A stretch of 48,875 nt of DNA from an uncultured Alphaproteobacteria bacterium (lineage in GTDB: Bacteria > Pseudomonadota > Alphaproteobacteria > HIMB59 > GCA-002718135), in contig CACLAN010000006.1 in NCBI GenBank assembly GCA_902604905.1, forward strand, positions 1 to 48,875. Reading direction: 5' to 3'. The notes below the pieces were generated by a model, which saw only the letters and a list, made by a program, of their open reading frames with translations, searched no databases and had not been told where the DNA came from. Positions within the stretch are counted from its first letter, which is position 1; every line of letters starts with the position of its first letter. A program made the position numbers and the translations under genes. Shown piece after piece: positions 30,759-41,785 of this stretch.

Positions 30759-32039
30759 TCAATTACTATTTAAGATAGAAGACCCAGCATACTTTGCTTT
30801 ACCTTGTAATGCTTCTTCAATTCGTAATAATTGATTATATTTTGCCGTTCTATCTGTTCTAGATAATGATCCTGTTTTAATTTGACCTGCTGAAACACCA
30901 ACTGATAAATCAGCAATCGTTGTATCTTCAGTCTCACCAGAACGATGTGAAATTATAGTAGTAAAATTATTTTCTTTAGCTAATTTAATCGACTCTAGAG
31001 TTTCTTTTAGAGTTCCAATTTGATTTACTTTAACTAAAATAGAATTCCCCGCACTCTCTGATATACCTTTTTGTAATCTTTTTTTATTAGTAACAAATAA
31101 ATCATCACCAACTAACTGGACTTTTTTTCCTATTGTCGATGTTAAATTAGACCAACCATCCCAATCATCCTCTGACATTCCATCTTCAATAGAATAAATT
31201 GGATAAGCATTTACTAGTTTCTCTAAATATTTTATCATTTCATCAGAAGACAAAACAATTTTTTCTCCTTGTAAATCATATTTATTATTTTTATAAAATT
31301 CAGTTGATGCAACATCAAGTGAAAGATAAATATCTTTTCCAGGTTTAAAACCTGCATCCTCCACTGATTTCAAAACAGTTTCTATAACTTCACTAGAACT
31401 ATTTATATTAGGAGCAAATCCACCTTCATCACCAACATTGGTGTTTAAACCTTTTAATTTTAAAAGTGACTTTAATGAGTGAAATATCTCGCAACCATAT
31501 TGAAGTGCTTCTGAAAAATTATTTGCACCAATTGGGGCAACCATAAATTCTTGAATATCAACATCATTATCTGCATGTGAACCACCATTAATAATATTCA
31601 TCATTGGAACAGGAAGACTCATTGTATGTTCTTTACCAAGAAAAGAATATAATTCATGACCTTCAGAAGAAGCTAAACATTTTGCAAAAGCTAAACTTGC
31701 GGCAAGGGTTGCATTCGCGCCTAGGTTAGATTTATTTTCCGTACCATCGAGTTGTAATAAAAAATCATCAAAAGAAGAAATATCTTCAAATGATTTTCCA
31801 ACTAGTTCATTAGAAATTGTATCATTGATATTACCTACTGCTTTTAAAACTCCCTTACCTTTATATTTGGATTTATCATTATCTCGCAACTCTAAAGCTT
31901 CATGCACTCCAGTAGATGCTCCACTTGGAACCGCAGCTCTTCCAAAGGTAGAATTTTCAAACACTATATCACATTCAACAGTAGGATTTCCTCTGCTATC
32001 TATTATTTGTCTTGCTTTTATATTCGTTATTTTAGGCAT
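30759..32039 (-). CDS. eno: Enolase
   Basis: '[14 protein letters not shown]', '[19 protein letters not shown]', 'GDEGGFAPN', '[17 protein letters not shown]'. Confidence 0.98.
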   Translation of the reverse strand: MPKITNIKARQIIDSRGNPTVECDIVFENSTFGRAAVPSGASTGVHEALELRDNDKSKYKGKGVLKAVGNINDTISNELVGKSFEDISSFDDFLLQLDGTENKSNLGANATLAASLAFAKCLASSEGHELYSFLGKEHTMSLPVPMMNIINGGSHADNDVDIQEFMVAPIGANNFSEALQYGCEIFHSLKSLLKLKGLNTNVGDEGGFAPNINSSSEVIETVLKSVEDAGFKPGKDIYLSLDVASTEFYKNNKYDLQGEKIVLSSDEMIKYLEKLVNAYPIYSIEDGMSEDDWDGWSNLTSTIGKKVQLVGDDLFVTNKKRLQKGISESAGNSILVKVNQIGTLKETLESIKLAKENNFTTIISHRSGETEDTTIADLSVGVSAGQIKTGSLSRTDRTAKYNQLLRIEEALQGKAKYAGSSILNSN

Positions 32040-32862
32040 TGTTTTTTGCTATATCATCAAATTGTTTAAGTTGAGTTAATAAATTTTTTAAATCTTTAAT
32101 ATTGATCATGTTCGGTCCATCACTAGGGGCATTATCTGGATCATTATGAGTTTCTAAAAATAAACCAGCTACGCCAATAGATATAGCAGCTTTACATAAA
32201 GAAGGGATATGCTCTCTTTGACCACCGCTTTTATCGCCCATTCCTCCTGGTTGTTGCACAGAATGAGTTGCATCAAATATTACAGGGTACTCAAATTTTT
32301 TCATAATATCTATACCTTTAAAATCATTTACAAGAGTATTGTAACCAAAAGTTGTTCCCCTTTCAGTAATCATGATATTTTTATTATTTGTAGTTTCTAT
32401 CTTTGTGAAAATATTTTTGACGTCAGTTGGTGATAAAAATTGACCTTTTTTAACATTAATAATTTTATTTGTACTACCTGCAGCTAATAATAAATCTGTT
32501 TGACGGCATAGAAACGCAGGAATTTGGATAATATCTATAATACTATCTTTATTTAATTGATTACATTGGTCTTCATTATGGACATCGGTTAGTATTGGTA
32601 AATTAAAATTAGTTTTAATTTTTTCAAAGATTTTTAATGCGTCATCGAGATTAATACCCCTATCACTATTAATACTTGATCTATTTGCCTTATCAAAACT
32701 AGATTTAAAAATTAAATTAATACCAACATCATTACATATTTTATTTAGCTCTTCTGCAATCATCAATGAGTGACTTTCATTTTCTATTACACATGGACCG
32801 GCAATTAAAACAAATGGAGAATTATTTGAGATAGAAAAATTTTTTAGATTGATATTAATCAT
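32032..32862 (-). CDS. kdsA: 3-deoxy-D-manno-octulosonate-8-phosphate synthase
   Basis: '[11 protein letters not shown]', 'SFDKANRSS', '[13 protein letters not shown]', '[19 protein letters not shown]', '[11 protein letters not shown]'. Confidence 0.97.
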   Translation of the reverse strand: MININLKNFSISNNSPFVLIAGPCVIENESHSLMIAEELNKICNDVGINLIFKSSFDKANRSSINSDRGINLDDALKIFEKIKTNFNLPILTDVHNEDQCNQLNKDSIIDIIQIPAFLCRQTDLLLAAGSTNKIINVKKGQFLSPTDVKNIFTKIETTNNKNIMITERGTTFGYNTLVNDFKGIDIMKKFEYPVIFDATHSVQQPGGMGDKSGGQREHIPSLCKAAISIGVAGLFLETHNDPDNAPSDGPNMINIKDLKNLLTQLKQFDDIAKNNA

Positions 32863-34469
32863 TAATTGCAGCCTTTATAAATGATACAAAAAGAGGATGA
32901 GGATTTAATGGTCTTGATTTTAACTCTGGATGAAACTGAACTCCTATAAACCATTTATGTTTTTTACTCTCAAGCACTTCAGGTAATAATCCGTCTGGTG
33001 ACATACCGCTAAAATAATAACCTTTGTTTTCAAATTTTGATAGAAATTTCTGATTTACTTCGTATCTATGTCTGTGTCTCTCACTAATTACTTTACTTTT
33101 ATATATTGAAAAGATTTTTGAATTTTTTTTCAAAATAGCTTTATATGCTCCTAGACGCATTGTTCCGCCCTTATTACTATTTTTGTCTCTTCTTTCGATC
33201 TTATTTTTATTTAACCATTCTGTCATTAATCCAATTACTGAGTTGGTAGTTTTCTTAAATTCTGAAGAATGAGCATTTTTAATTTTTAGAATATTTTGTG
33301 CAATTTCAATAACCGCTAATTGCATTCCAAGGCAGATTCCAAAAAAAGGAATATTATTTTCTCTTGCATATTTAATGGCATTAATTTTTCCATTAATTCC
33401 ACGAATACCAAAACCACCTGGAATTAGAATTCCATCACAACCTTTTAATTTTTTCATTAAACTAATGTTGCTTTCTTTTTCAGAATTAATCCATTGAATA
33501 TCTACATCAGCAGAATTTTCTATTCCCCCATGTACCAATGCTTCATTTAGTGATTTATAACTATCTTTAAGATTTGTGTATTTTCCTACTACTGCAATTT
33601 TTACTTTATGTTTTCTTTTTTTAATTTTTTTTTGGAGATCAATCCAAGGCTTCAAATTTAGTTTATGATTTTTGGGCTTATAACCTAATTGTTTAAGTAG
33701 AGCCTCATCCAAACCGTATTTGGAATATAATGAAGGAACTTCATAGATTGACTTAGCATTTAATGCAGGAATTACAGACTCTTTTTTTACATTACAAAAT
33801 AAAGATATTTTAGAAATTGAATCCTTGTCTATTGGTTGCTCAGATCTACACATAATGATGTCTGGTTGTATACCAGCATTAAGAAGTTCTTTAACTGAGT
33901 GTTGAGTAGGTTTTGTTTTCAACTCACCCGCTGAACTTAAATATGGAATATAAGTCATATGAATTAATGCTGATGAAATATTTTTATCATTTCTTATTTG
34001 TCGTATAGCTTCTAAAAAAGGTAAAGACTCAATATCTCCAACTGTTCCTCCTATTTCATAAATTGCGATATCTTCATTTTTTTAAATCACTATTAATAAA
34101 TGATTTTATTTCATTGGTAACATGAGGAATTACTTGAATTGTTGAGCCAAGGTAATCTCCCTTCCTTTCTTTTAGAAGAACATTGGAATAAATCTTACCT
34201 GACGACACACTATCTGATTGTTTTGCGGACTGATTTGTAAATCTTTCGTAATGACCAAGATCTAAATCTGTTTCTGCGCCATCATCAGTAACGTAAACTT
34301 CTCCATGTTGATATGGACTCATTGTTCCTGGATCCACATTTAAATAAGGATCTAACTTTCTAATTCTTACTTTGAATTTTCTGCTTTTTAATAGTGTTGC
34401 TAAGGATGCTGAGGCTATACCTTTTCCAAGAGATGATGCTACTCCACCCGTAATAAAAACAAAATGCAT
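32855..34469 (-). pseudogene. pyrG: CTP synthase interrupted by one apparent frameshift; either a sequencing/assembly artefact, a recoded gene or a true frameshift
   Basis: ORF 34074-34469 encodes the N-terminus '[27 protein letters not shown]...FINSDLKK*'; the other frame continues without loss: '[40 protein letters not shown]' + ORF 32855-33958 'MTYIPYLSSAGELKTKPTQHSVKELLNAGIQPDIIMCRSEQ...GICLGMQLAVIE...GVQFHPELKSRPLNPHPLF'. The phase change lies at the A7 run at 34077-34083. Confidence 0.93.
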
Positions 34470-34516
34470 TACGGAATACCCTGATACATAATAGATCTTG
34501 TTATAGCAAGATATTA

Positions 34517-34822
34517 TTAATTATTTTCTGGTATAGTTGGTTCTTCTAAAGTTTCTTCAGTATTAATTGAAGGAAGTGACTCCAAAACATTGCGATCTGA
34601 ACCAATAGAAGCTGTAATTGTTAGAACGATACTCATTACCATGAATAAACCAGCAGTTATTGCAGTTAGCCTAGAAAGTAGGTTTGCAGTACCTCGAGCT
34701 GACATCATTCCAGTTGAAGTTCCACCACCAAGTCCCAAGCTATCGTTATCAGATCCTTGTAATAAAACTAATATTACCAAGGCAAGAGCAAGTATGAGCT
34801 GTATTATTACTAAAGTTGTCAT
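34517..34822 (-). CDS. secG: Preprotein translocase subunit SecG
   Basis: Two TM segments; '[47 protein letters not shown]'. Confidence 0.93.
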   Translation of the reverse strand: MTTLVIIQLILALALVILVLLQGSDNDSLGLGGGTSTGMMSARGTANLLSRLTAITAGLFMVMSIVLTITASIGSDRNVLESLPSINTEETLEEPTIPENN

Positions 34823-34854
34823 ATTTGCGCTTTATATTAAATTGATTTCATTAA

Positions 34855-35574
34855 TCAAGAAATAATTGTATTGAATTCATCAACTTTTAATGATGCTCCA
34901 CCAATTAAGCAGCCATCTACATAACTCAAGTTAGTAATTTCTTTTGAATTTGAAGACTTAACAGAACCTCCATAAAGCACTTTAAAGTCAGTAAACTTTT
35001 GATCAAAATTTTTGATTAATTCGTGAGCTTGATTTATTTCATCTAAGGTTGGAGTTAATCCTGTTCCTATTGCCCAAACTGGCTCATAAGCAATTAATGC
35101 ATTTTGATGATTTGCTAAATTTGGAACACTATCCTTAATTTGTGAAGTTAAAATTTCTTCCGTTAAGCTTTTTTCTTTTTGTTCTAAGGTTTCACCTATG
35201 CAGATCACTGGAATAATATTTTCTTCAATAAGATTTAAACTTTTAGTATTCACTTTATCATTTGTTTCAGCAAAATATTGTCTTCGCTCAGAGTGTCCAA
35301 CCAAACAAAAATCTATATTATTATCCTTTAGCATTGAGGCGGATAATTCTCCCGTATATGCGCCTTCTTTAAAAGAAGAGACATCTTGTGCACCACAAAA
35401 TAAGTTTTCATTATTTCCTTTTAGTGATTTTAAGTAAATTGAAGGTGAGCAGATAATCGTACAATTATTAGGATTAACTTTTAATTTTTCATAATAATCT
35501 TTTAAAAATGACGAATTTCCATTTAATTTCCAATTTGCTATAAAAATTGAGGAATATTTATCAAGTTTTACCAT
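34855..35574 (-). CDS. tpiA: Triosephosphate isomerase
   Basis: 'FIANWKLNGN', 'CLVGHSERRQYFAETND', 'IAYEPVWAIGTGLTPT', 'VLYGGSVKSSN', 'GCLIGGASL'. Confidence 0.97.
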   Translation of the reverse strand: MVKLDKYSSIFIANWKLNGNSSFLKDYYEKLKVNPNNCTIICSPSIYLKSLKGNNENLFCGAQDVSSFKEGAYTGELSASMLKDNNIDFCLVGHSERRQYFAETNDKVNTKSLNLIEENIIPVICIGETLEQKEKSLTEEILTSQIKDSVPNLANHQNALIAYEPVWAIGTGLTPTLDEINQAHELIKNFDQKFTDFKVLYGGSVKSSNSKEITNLSYVDGCLIGGASLKVDEFNTIIS

Positions 35575-35623
35575 AATTACTTTTATTTATAGAAACTAAT
35601 ATTATAGAAGCAATAGAAATTTT

Positions 35624-37444
35624 ATGAGAGCATTTAGAAAATCATGGATTGGGATCGGTTTAGCAATTCTTTTTGCAGCAAGTTTGTTCTTTTTTAGAGG
35701 ACAATCAAGATACTCAAATTTATTTAATTCTGATAACTTTGTTGCTGATATTTCAGGAACACCTATTTCAACAACAAAATTTCTTAGATCAATGGATATG
35801 AATATTAATCAATTTTCTCAAATGATGGGAAGTCAATTAACTGGAGATCAAATTAGAAACTTTCAAGTTCATCAAATAGCACTTCAAAATTTAGTCAATA
35901 GTGCAATCTTTGAAAATGAGTTTGATAAAATAAATTATATTTTAGATGACACAACTATTGCAAAAGAAACAAAAAGAAATTTTCCAGATCTGTACATTAA
36001 CAATAAATTAGATAATGATAGACTAAATACATTCTTAAGAAATCAGGGTTTAAAAATTGAAGATTTAGTAGATTTAATAGATTTTGAAACTAGGGCTTTT
36101 GTATTTGATCAAGTTTTATTTCAAAAAAATTATCCATCACAATTTCAAATAAATTTTGATAAGTATGATAATCAGATTAGAGAAATAGAGTTACTTAAAA
36201 TATTGTACAATGAAGTTAAACTCGAAAAATACAATAAGGATCAAATTACAAAAGACAATAAAGAACTATTAGATTATTTTAATAATAACTCTGCTGATTA
36301 TATGACAAATGAAGAGAGAGATATTTCATATATTTTAATAAATAAAAGTGATTTTAGAAACAATTTTTCACCTTCAGAAAATAATCTTAAAGAATATTAT
36401 AATAACAATAAAAACTTATTTGTTAATCCTGAAGAAAGAAGCTTCAAGCAATTTAATTTTAAATCAAAAGAAGAAGCAGATGAGTTTAAATTAAATGTTT
36501 CTGTAAAAACTAATGAAGAAATTATTAAATATGCTGAAGAAAATAATATAATTTTCAATGAATTTAAAAATGTTGATAGAAATAAAGTTTTAGAACAACT
36601 TGCAAATGCAATATTTGAATTAGACAAAGGAAGTGTATCAGATGTAGTCCAAACTACCTTGGCATATCATATAATTATATTGGATGACATTTTTCCAGAA
36701 AAAGAATTAAGATTTGATGAAGTTAAGAATGAAATAAATAATACATTAATCAATTTTGAATTAGATAATTACTTTAATGAATTAAAATCAAGCCTCGACC
36801 AACAAATACTTGATGGGTTTTCAATTACTGAAATAGCAGATCAAAATAATCTGAAATTAATCATTAAGAAAAAAATTATAAACAATACTAACGAAGATAA
36901 CCCTACTTTAAGTAACATAATTTCATTTTCTTTTACACAAAATAAAGATTTTGTTAGTGATTTAGTAGACATTGATAATGATACTTCTTTTATTGTAAAC
37001 ATTGATGACATTTATCCGTCAAAAATAGAGAGTATTGATAATATCTTTGACAGTGTTTTAAATGATTTTACATTAACAAAAAAAACTGAACAAGCAGAAA
37101 ATATTTTTGAAAATAATAAAGAGATCTTCACAAATATAAGTAAATTTTATGCAACTAATCCAGAAAATTTAACTTTATCTTTAAATACTAATGAAGAATT
37201 ACCAATTTCTTTTAAACAAAAGATTTTTGAAACTGATATTGATAAAGTAGCTTTTGGATCTGATGAAAATGCTATTTATTTTGCTAATATTAAAAGTATA
37301 AAAATGCCTGAAGAAAGTGAAAATACTTCAAATATAAATTTAATAGGTGATTTGAAAACAGCATTTGGTAGTGAGATTATTAAGACAAAAGAAATATCAT
37401 TTAATGATGAACTTATAAATGGTCTTTTATCTCAGTATAAATGA
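35624..37444 (+). CDS. ppiD: PpiD/SurA-like peptidylprolyl isomerase, periplasmic folding chaperone with N-terminal TM anchor
   Basis: N-terminal TM 'SWIGIGLAILFAASLFFFRG', SurA_N-like region, parvulin-like 'FELDKGSVSDVVQTTLAYHIIILDDIFP'; located between tpiA and trpE. Confidence 0.85.
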   Translation: MRAFRKSWIGIGLAILFAASLFFFRGQSRYSNLFNSDNFVADISGTPISTTKFLRSMDMNINQFSQMMGSQLTGDQIRNFQVHQIALQNLVNSAIFENEFDKINYILDDTTIAKETKRNFPDLYINNKLDNDRLNTFLRNQGLKIEDLVDLIDFETRAFVFDQVLFQKNYPSQFQINFDKYDNQIREIELLKILYNEVKLEKYNKDQITKDNKELLDYFNNNSADYMTNEERDISYILINKSDFRNNFSPSENNLKEYYNNNKNLFVNPEERSFKQFNFKSKEEADEFKLNVSVKTNEEIIKYAEENNIIFNEFKNVDRNKVLEQLANAIFELDKGSVSDVVQTTLAYHIIILDDIFPEKELRFDEVKNEINNTLINFELDNYFNELKSSLDQQILDGFSITEIADQNNLKLIIKKKIINNTNEDNPTLSNIISFSFTQNKDFVSDLVDIDNDTSFIVNIDDIYPSKIESIDNIFDSVLNDFTLTKKTEQAENIFENNKEIFTNISKFYATNPENLTLSLNTNEELPISFKQKIFETDIDKVAFGSDENAIYFANIKSIKMPEESENTSNINLIGDLKTAFGSEIIKTKEISFNDELINGLLSQYK

Positions 37445-38919
37445 GTCTAGAAAAAAAAATTTTTATAAGTCAATACAACAAAGGCTTACCTCAAATATTA
37501 ACAAAAAATCTTATTGCTGATATTGAAACGCCATTTTCATCATTATTAAAAATTAGTAAATTGGAAAAATATTCCTTTCTATTGGAGTCTGTAGAGGGTG
37601 GAAGTAAAAGAGGGCGTTACTCATTACTTGGTTGTGATCCAGATTTAATTTGGACAGTTGATAAAGGTAAGGCAAAAATTAAATATTTGGATCATAATTT
37701 TGATTACAAACTAGATCAAAAGCCGATCCATAGCCTTAAAGAATTAGTAAAAATTTCAAAGTTTAAAAATAATGAAATTGACGTTCCTTTCCCAACGTTA
37801 GTTGGATATTTAGGATACCCAATGATTCAATATATTGAAAAAATTAAACTTAGTAATAAGGACAATATAAAAATACCTGATGCAATTTTAATCAGACCAA
37901 AAATTGTCGCGGTTTTTGATAATATTAAAGATATTATTTCCCTTATGACAGTTACGTATCCAAGTAAAAAAATCTCAGCAGAAAAAGCCTATAGAAAAAA
38001 TAAATTACTTATTGATAAAACAATTAAAAAGTTAGAAAAAAGTATTTTAAAACCTGCTCAAAATAAAAATAAAAAATCTAAATTAAAATTTAAATCAAAT
38101 TTCAAAAAAGAACAATTTTATAAAATTGTAAATAAAGCAAAAGAATATATTAAAAATGGAGATATCTTCCAAGTTGTGCCTTCACAGAGATTTGAAACAA
38201 AATATAATTTAAAGGCAGTCAATCTTTATAGATCGTTAAGACGACTAAATCCATCTCCTTATCTTGTAAATCTTAACTTCGATAAAATAGGTCTTGTTGC
38301 TTCTAGTCCAGAATTAATGGTTCAATTAAGAAATAAAAAAGTTACGATAAGACCAATTGCTGGAACAAGAAAAAGAGGAAAGAACGCCTCTGAAGATCTT
38401 TATTTATCTAATGACTTACTGAATGATAAGAAAGAACTCGCAGAACACTTAATGCTTTTAGATTTAGGAAGGAATGATGTTGGTCGCGTTGCAAAAAAAG
38501 GAACAGTGAATGTTACTGAAAAGATGATTATAGAATACTACTCTCATGTAATGCATATTGTTTCAAACGTTGAGGGAAAAATAGATAATAATTTAGATGC
38601 TCTAGATGCGTTAATGGCTGGATTTCCAGCAGGTACAGTTTCTGGTGCACCTAAAATAAGAGCGATGGAAATCATAGAGGAACTTGAAAATTTAAACAGA
38701 AGTTTTTATGCTGGTTGTATGGGTTATTTTGACTCTAATGGAGACATGGATACTTGTATTAGTTTGAGGACTGGGCTTGTAAAAGATAATAAATTATACA
38801 TTCAGGCTGGTGCTGGAATAGTTTATGACTCGGTCCCAAAAAATGAACATCAAGAAATTTTGAATAAAGCTGGTGCTTTAATGGCAGCTGCAGAGGATTC
38901 ATACAAATTCGATATATGA
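37441..38919 (+). CDS. trpE: Anthranilate synthase component I
   Basis: 'SFLLESVEGGSKRGRYSLLG', 'GDIFQVVPSQRFETKY', 'RPIAGTRKRGKNASEDL', 'FPAGTVSGAPKIRAMEIIEELE'. Confidence 0.97.
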   Translation: MSLEKKIFISQYNKGLPQILTKNLIADIETPFSSLLKISKLEKYSFLLESVEGGSKRGRYSLLGCDPDLIWTVDKGKAKIKYLDHNFDYKLDQKPIHSLKELVKISKFKNNEIDVPFPTLVGYLGYPMIQYIEKIKLSNKDNIKIPDAILIRPKIVAVFDNIKDIISLMTVTYPSKKISAEKAYRKNKLLIDKTIKKLEKSILKPAQNKNKKSKLKFKSNFKKEQFYKIVNKAKEYIKNGDIFQVVPSQRFETKYNLKAVNLYRSLRRLNPSPYLVNLNFDKIGLVASSPELMVQLRNKKVTIRPIAGTRKRGKNASEDLYLSNDLLNDKKELAEHLMLLDLGRNDVGRVAKKGTVNVTEKMIIEYYSHVMHIVSNVEGKIDNNLDALDALMAGFPAGTVSGAPKIRAMEIIEELENLNRSFYAGCMGYFDSNGDMDTCISLRTGLVKDNKLYIQAGAGIVYDSVPKNEHQEILNKAGALMAAAEDSYKFDI

Positions 38920-39485
38920 TATTACTGATAGATAATTATGATAGTTTTACTCACAATGTAAAACACTACTTATTGGATTTAAATCAGAAGGTTGTTGTTT
39001 TTAGAAATGACAAAATTTCGATAAATAAAATTCGTAAATTAAAACCTAAATCAATAGTTATTTCACCAGGTCCGTGCACACCAAATGAAGCTGGAATAAG
39101 TCTTAATATCGTTGCAGAATTATCAAAACAATTTCCTATACTTGGCATTTGTTTAGGACATCAAACTATTGGTCAAGCTTTTGGAGGTAAAATCATTAAA
39201 TGCAAAGAAATCATGCACGGAAAAGTTGATACAATTAATCACTTTGGCCACTCTATATTTAAAAATGTAGAAAGAAAATTTAAAGCTACTAGATATCATT
39301 CTCTTATAATTGATAAAAGAACTATGCCTAAAGATTTTTTAATTACTGCTGAAACAAATAATAAGATTATAATGGGTATTGCACATAAAAAATTACCAAT
39401 ATTTGGACTACAATTTCATCCAGAAAGCATAGGTACTGATATGGGTAAAATTATTTTAAAAAACTTTTTAAACTTAGCAAAATAA
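38916..39485 (+). CDS. trpG: Anthranilate synthase component II (glutamine amidotransferase)
   Basis: 'LLIDNYDSFTHNVKHYL', 'ISPGPCTPNEAGIS', 'PILGICLGHQTIGQAFGGKI', 'FGLQFHPESIGTDMG'. Confidence 0.97.
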   Translation: MILLIDNYDSFTHNVKHYLLDLNQKVVVFRNDKISINKIRKLKPKSIVISPGPCTPNEAGISLNIVAELSKQFPILGICLGHQTIGQAFGGKIIKCKEIMHGKVDTINHFGHSIFKNVERKFKATRYHSLIIDKRTMPKDFLITAETNNKIIMGIAHKKLPIFGLQFHPESIGTDMGKIILKNFLNLAK

Positions 39486-40486
39486 TGGATCAAACTTTAA
39501 TATTAAATAAAATTCTCAAACAACAAAATCTGAATATTGAAGAGAGTATGTATATATTCAATAAAATTATGAGTGGAGAATTAGATGATATTAAAATTAC
39601 ATCAATACTAATTGGTTTAAAGTTAAAAGGTGAAACAAAAGAAGAGATTATCGGTGCAGCTAAAGTAATGAGAGAGAAATCTCTAAAAATAAACTCTCCG
39701 CTAAATACAATTGATACTTGTGGTACCGGTGGAGATATGAAAGACACATTAAATATATCAACAAGTGCAGCAATAGTTGCTGCAAGTGCTGGTGTTACTA
39801 TAGCAAAGCATGGCAATCGTTCGGTTAGTTCAAAATCAGGCTCTGCAGATATGTTAGAAAAAATAGGTTATAAGATTACAAATAATGTAGAAGATTTAGA
39901 AAACTCATTATCAAATAAAAATTTTTGCTTTTTATTTGCTCAAAATCATCATTCTGCCATGAAGAATGTAATTAATGTTCGTAAGAATTTAGCTACACGC
40001 ACAATATTTAACTTATTAGGTCCACTTACTAATCCTGCTAAAGCAAGAAAACAACTTTTAGGTGTCTATTCAAAAAATTTAGTTTCTATGCATTGCAATT
40101 GTTTAAAAGAATTAGGCTCTGAAAAAGCGATGGTTGTACACGGATTAGATGGTTTAGATGAAATAAGTTTATCAGACAATACTCTAATAAATGAATTAAA
40201 AAATAATAAAGTTCTAGAATATAGTTTTGATCCAAGAGACTATGGTTATGATTTAATTAAATTAGAAGATATAAAAGGTGGAGATCCAGAATATAATGCA
40301 AAATGCTTTAATAAGATGATTAACGGAGATTACAAAGAATTTCAAATGATTATAGAAATAAATGCAGGAGCAGCAATATATTTATCCAATTTAAGAAATA
40401 ATCTAAAAGATAGTTTTGAATTAGCAAAAAAAACAATTGAGGAAGGAATTACAAAAAATTTTGTAAACTCACTAATTAATGAGTAA
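39485..40486 (+). CDS. trpD: Anthranilate phosphoribosyltransferase
   Basis: 'IDTCGTGGDMKDTLNISTSAAIVAASAGVTIAKHGNRSVSSKSGSADMLE', 'LLGPLTNPAKARKQLLGVYS'. Confidence 0.97.
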   Translation: MDQTLILNKILKQQNLNIEESMYIFNKIMSGELDDIKITSILIGLKLKGETKEEIIGAAKVMREKSLKINSPLNTIDTCGTGGDMKDTLNISTSAAIVAASAGVTIAKHGNRSVSSKSGSADMLEKIGYKITNNVEDLENSLSNKNFCFLFAQNHHSAMKNVINVRKNLATRTIFNLLGPLTNPAKARKQLLGVYSKNLVSMHCNCLKELGSEKAMVVHGLDGLDEISLSDNTLINELKNNKVLEYSFDPRDYGYDLIKLEDIKGGDPEYNAKCFNKMINGDYKEFQMIIEINAGAAIYLSNLRNNLKDSFELAKKTIEEGITKNFVNSLINE

Positions 40487-41279
40487 TATACTTCAAAAAA
40501 TTTGTGAAGATAAATCTAAAGAATTAGAAGAAACAAAAAAAAGATGTTCTTTTAAAACATTAGAAAAATTAATTTCCTCAAAATTAGAGAAACGTGAATT
40601 TAAAGATGAATTAATTTCAGCTCAAAAAAATAAAACAAACTTTATAATTGGTGAAGTAAAAAAACAAAGTCCAAGTGCAGGTGAAATAATTTCAGATTAC
40701 AAACCAGAAGACATTGCTATTTTATATGAAAGATCAGGTGTTGGAGCGTTATCAATTTTAACAGAAAGTAAATATTTTTTAGGAAATATTGATCATTTAT
40801 CTCTTGTAAAAAAGAAAACAAATTTACCTATTTTAAGAAAAGATTTTATTATTGATAAATATCAAATTTTAGAAAGTAAGATTTATCAAGCTGATTGTAT
40901 ATTATTAATTTTATCAATACTATCAGATGCTCAAGCAATAGAATTTATAAATTATGCAAATGAATTAAAATTAGATTGTATTATAGAGGTTCATGATGAA
41001 GACGAACTGAAAAGAGCAATCAAATTAGACTACCCTGTGATTGGAATTAATAATAGAAACCTTAAAAGTCTTGAAATCAATTTAAATAACTCAATAAATT
41101 TGAATAAAAATTTAATTAATGATTATATATTAATTGCAGAGAGTGGAATTAAAACTTCTGATGATATAAAAAAATTTAATTCAACAGGGATATATAATTT
41201 TTTAATTGGAGAAAGTTTGTTAAAATCTAAAGATAAAGAAAAGAAAATTGGAGAATTGCTTTTAAATGAGTCATATTAA
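40479..41279 (+). CDS. trpC: Indole-3-glycerol phosphate synthase
   Basis: 'FIIGEVKKQSPSAGEI', 'ILTESKYFLGNIDHL', 'LPILRKDFIIDKYQI', 'IGINNRNLKSLEIN', 'ESGIKT'. Confidence 0.97.
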   Translation: MSNILQKICEDKSKELEETKKRCSFKTLEKLISSKLEKREFKDELISAQKNKTNFIIGEVKKQSPSAGEIISDYKPEDIAILYERSGVGALSILTESKYFLGNIDHLSLVKKKTNLPILRKDFIIDKYQILESKIYQADCILLILSILSDAQAIEFINYANELKLDCIIEVHDEDELKRAIKLDYPVIGINNRNLKSLEINLNNSINLNKNLINDYILIAESGIKTSDDIKKFNSTGIYNFLIGESLLKSKDKEKKIGELLLNESY

Positions 41280-41721
41280 TAAAAAAGGAAATCCTTATAT
41301 AATTGACATATCAAATAAAGATGTCACAGAAAGAGTAGCAGTTGCCTCTGGTGAAATTAAATTTGATAAAGAAACATATAAAAAAATAAAATCATTTGAG
41401 ACAAAAAAAGGGAACCTAGAAAAAACTGCAATAATTGGTGGTATTATGGGGGCAAAAGAAACTTCTAGATTGATACCGCTTTGTCATAATATTCCAATCA
41501 ATCACATAAATATTGAGGTTATAAAAAATGATAAAAAATTTACTTTTATTGTCAAAAGTACAGTTAAAACAAACGCAAATACTGGCGTAGAAATGGAGGC
41601 ATTAACTGCCGTTACAATTAGCTGTCTGACAATTTATGACATGTGTAAATACTTAAATAAAAAAATTATAATTCAAAATATACACCTTGTTTCGAAAACA
41701 GGTGGTAAATCTAATATTTAA
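41266..41721 (+). CDS. moaC: Cyclic pyranopterin monophosphate synthase (molybdenum cofactor biosynthesis protein C)
   Basis: 'MVDIS'-like 'IIDISNKDVTERVAVASGEI', 'AAIMGAK'-like 'IIGGIMGAKETSRLIPLCHNIPI', 'TGVEMEALTAVTISCLTIYDMCK'. Confidence 0.96.
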   Translation: MSHINKKGNPYIIDISNKDVTERVAVASGEIKFDKETYKKIKSFETKKGNLEKTAIIGGIMGAKETSRLIPLCHNIPINHINIEVIKNDKKFTFIVKSTVKTNANTGVEMEALTAVTISCLTIYDMCKYLNKKIIIQNIHLVSKTGGKSNI

Positions 41722-41770
41722 ATAACTGAAAAATATAGATATTTATATTTGTTCTTGTTTTGATCTTAAA

Positions 41771-41785
41771 GAACATATATAGAAC
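41771..41785. promoter_or_regulatory. Predicted LexA-binding SOS box, GAAC-N7-GAAC (reverse complement of GTTC-N7-GTTC)
   Basis: gaac-atatata-gaac at 41771-41785, 5 nt upstream of the lexA ATG (41791); matches the alphaproteobacterial SOS consensus. Confidence 0.82.

Noticed and set aside
34495-34512. Inverted repeat ATCTTG-TTATAG-CAAGAT between secG and pyrG, considered as a terminator
   Set aside because: Only 6 bp of stem, AT-rich, and no T-tract after the hairpin in the minus-strand direction (reads CTATTATG); too weak to call.
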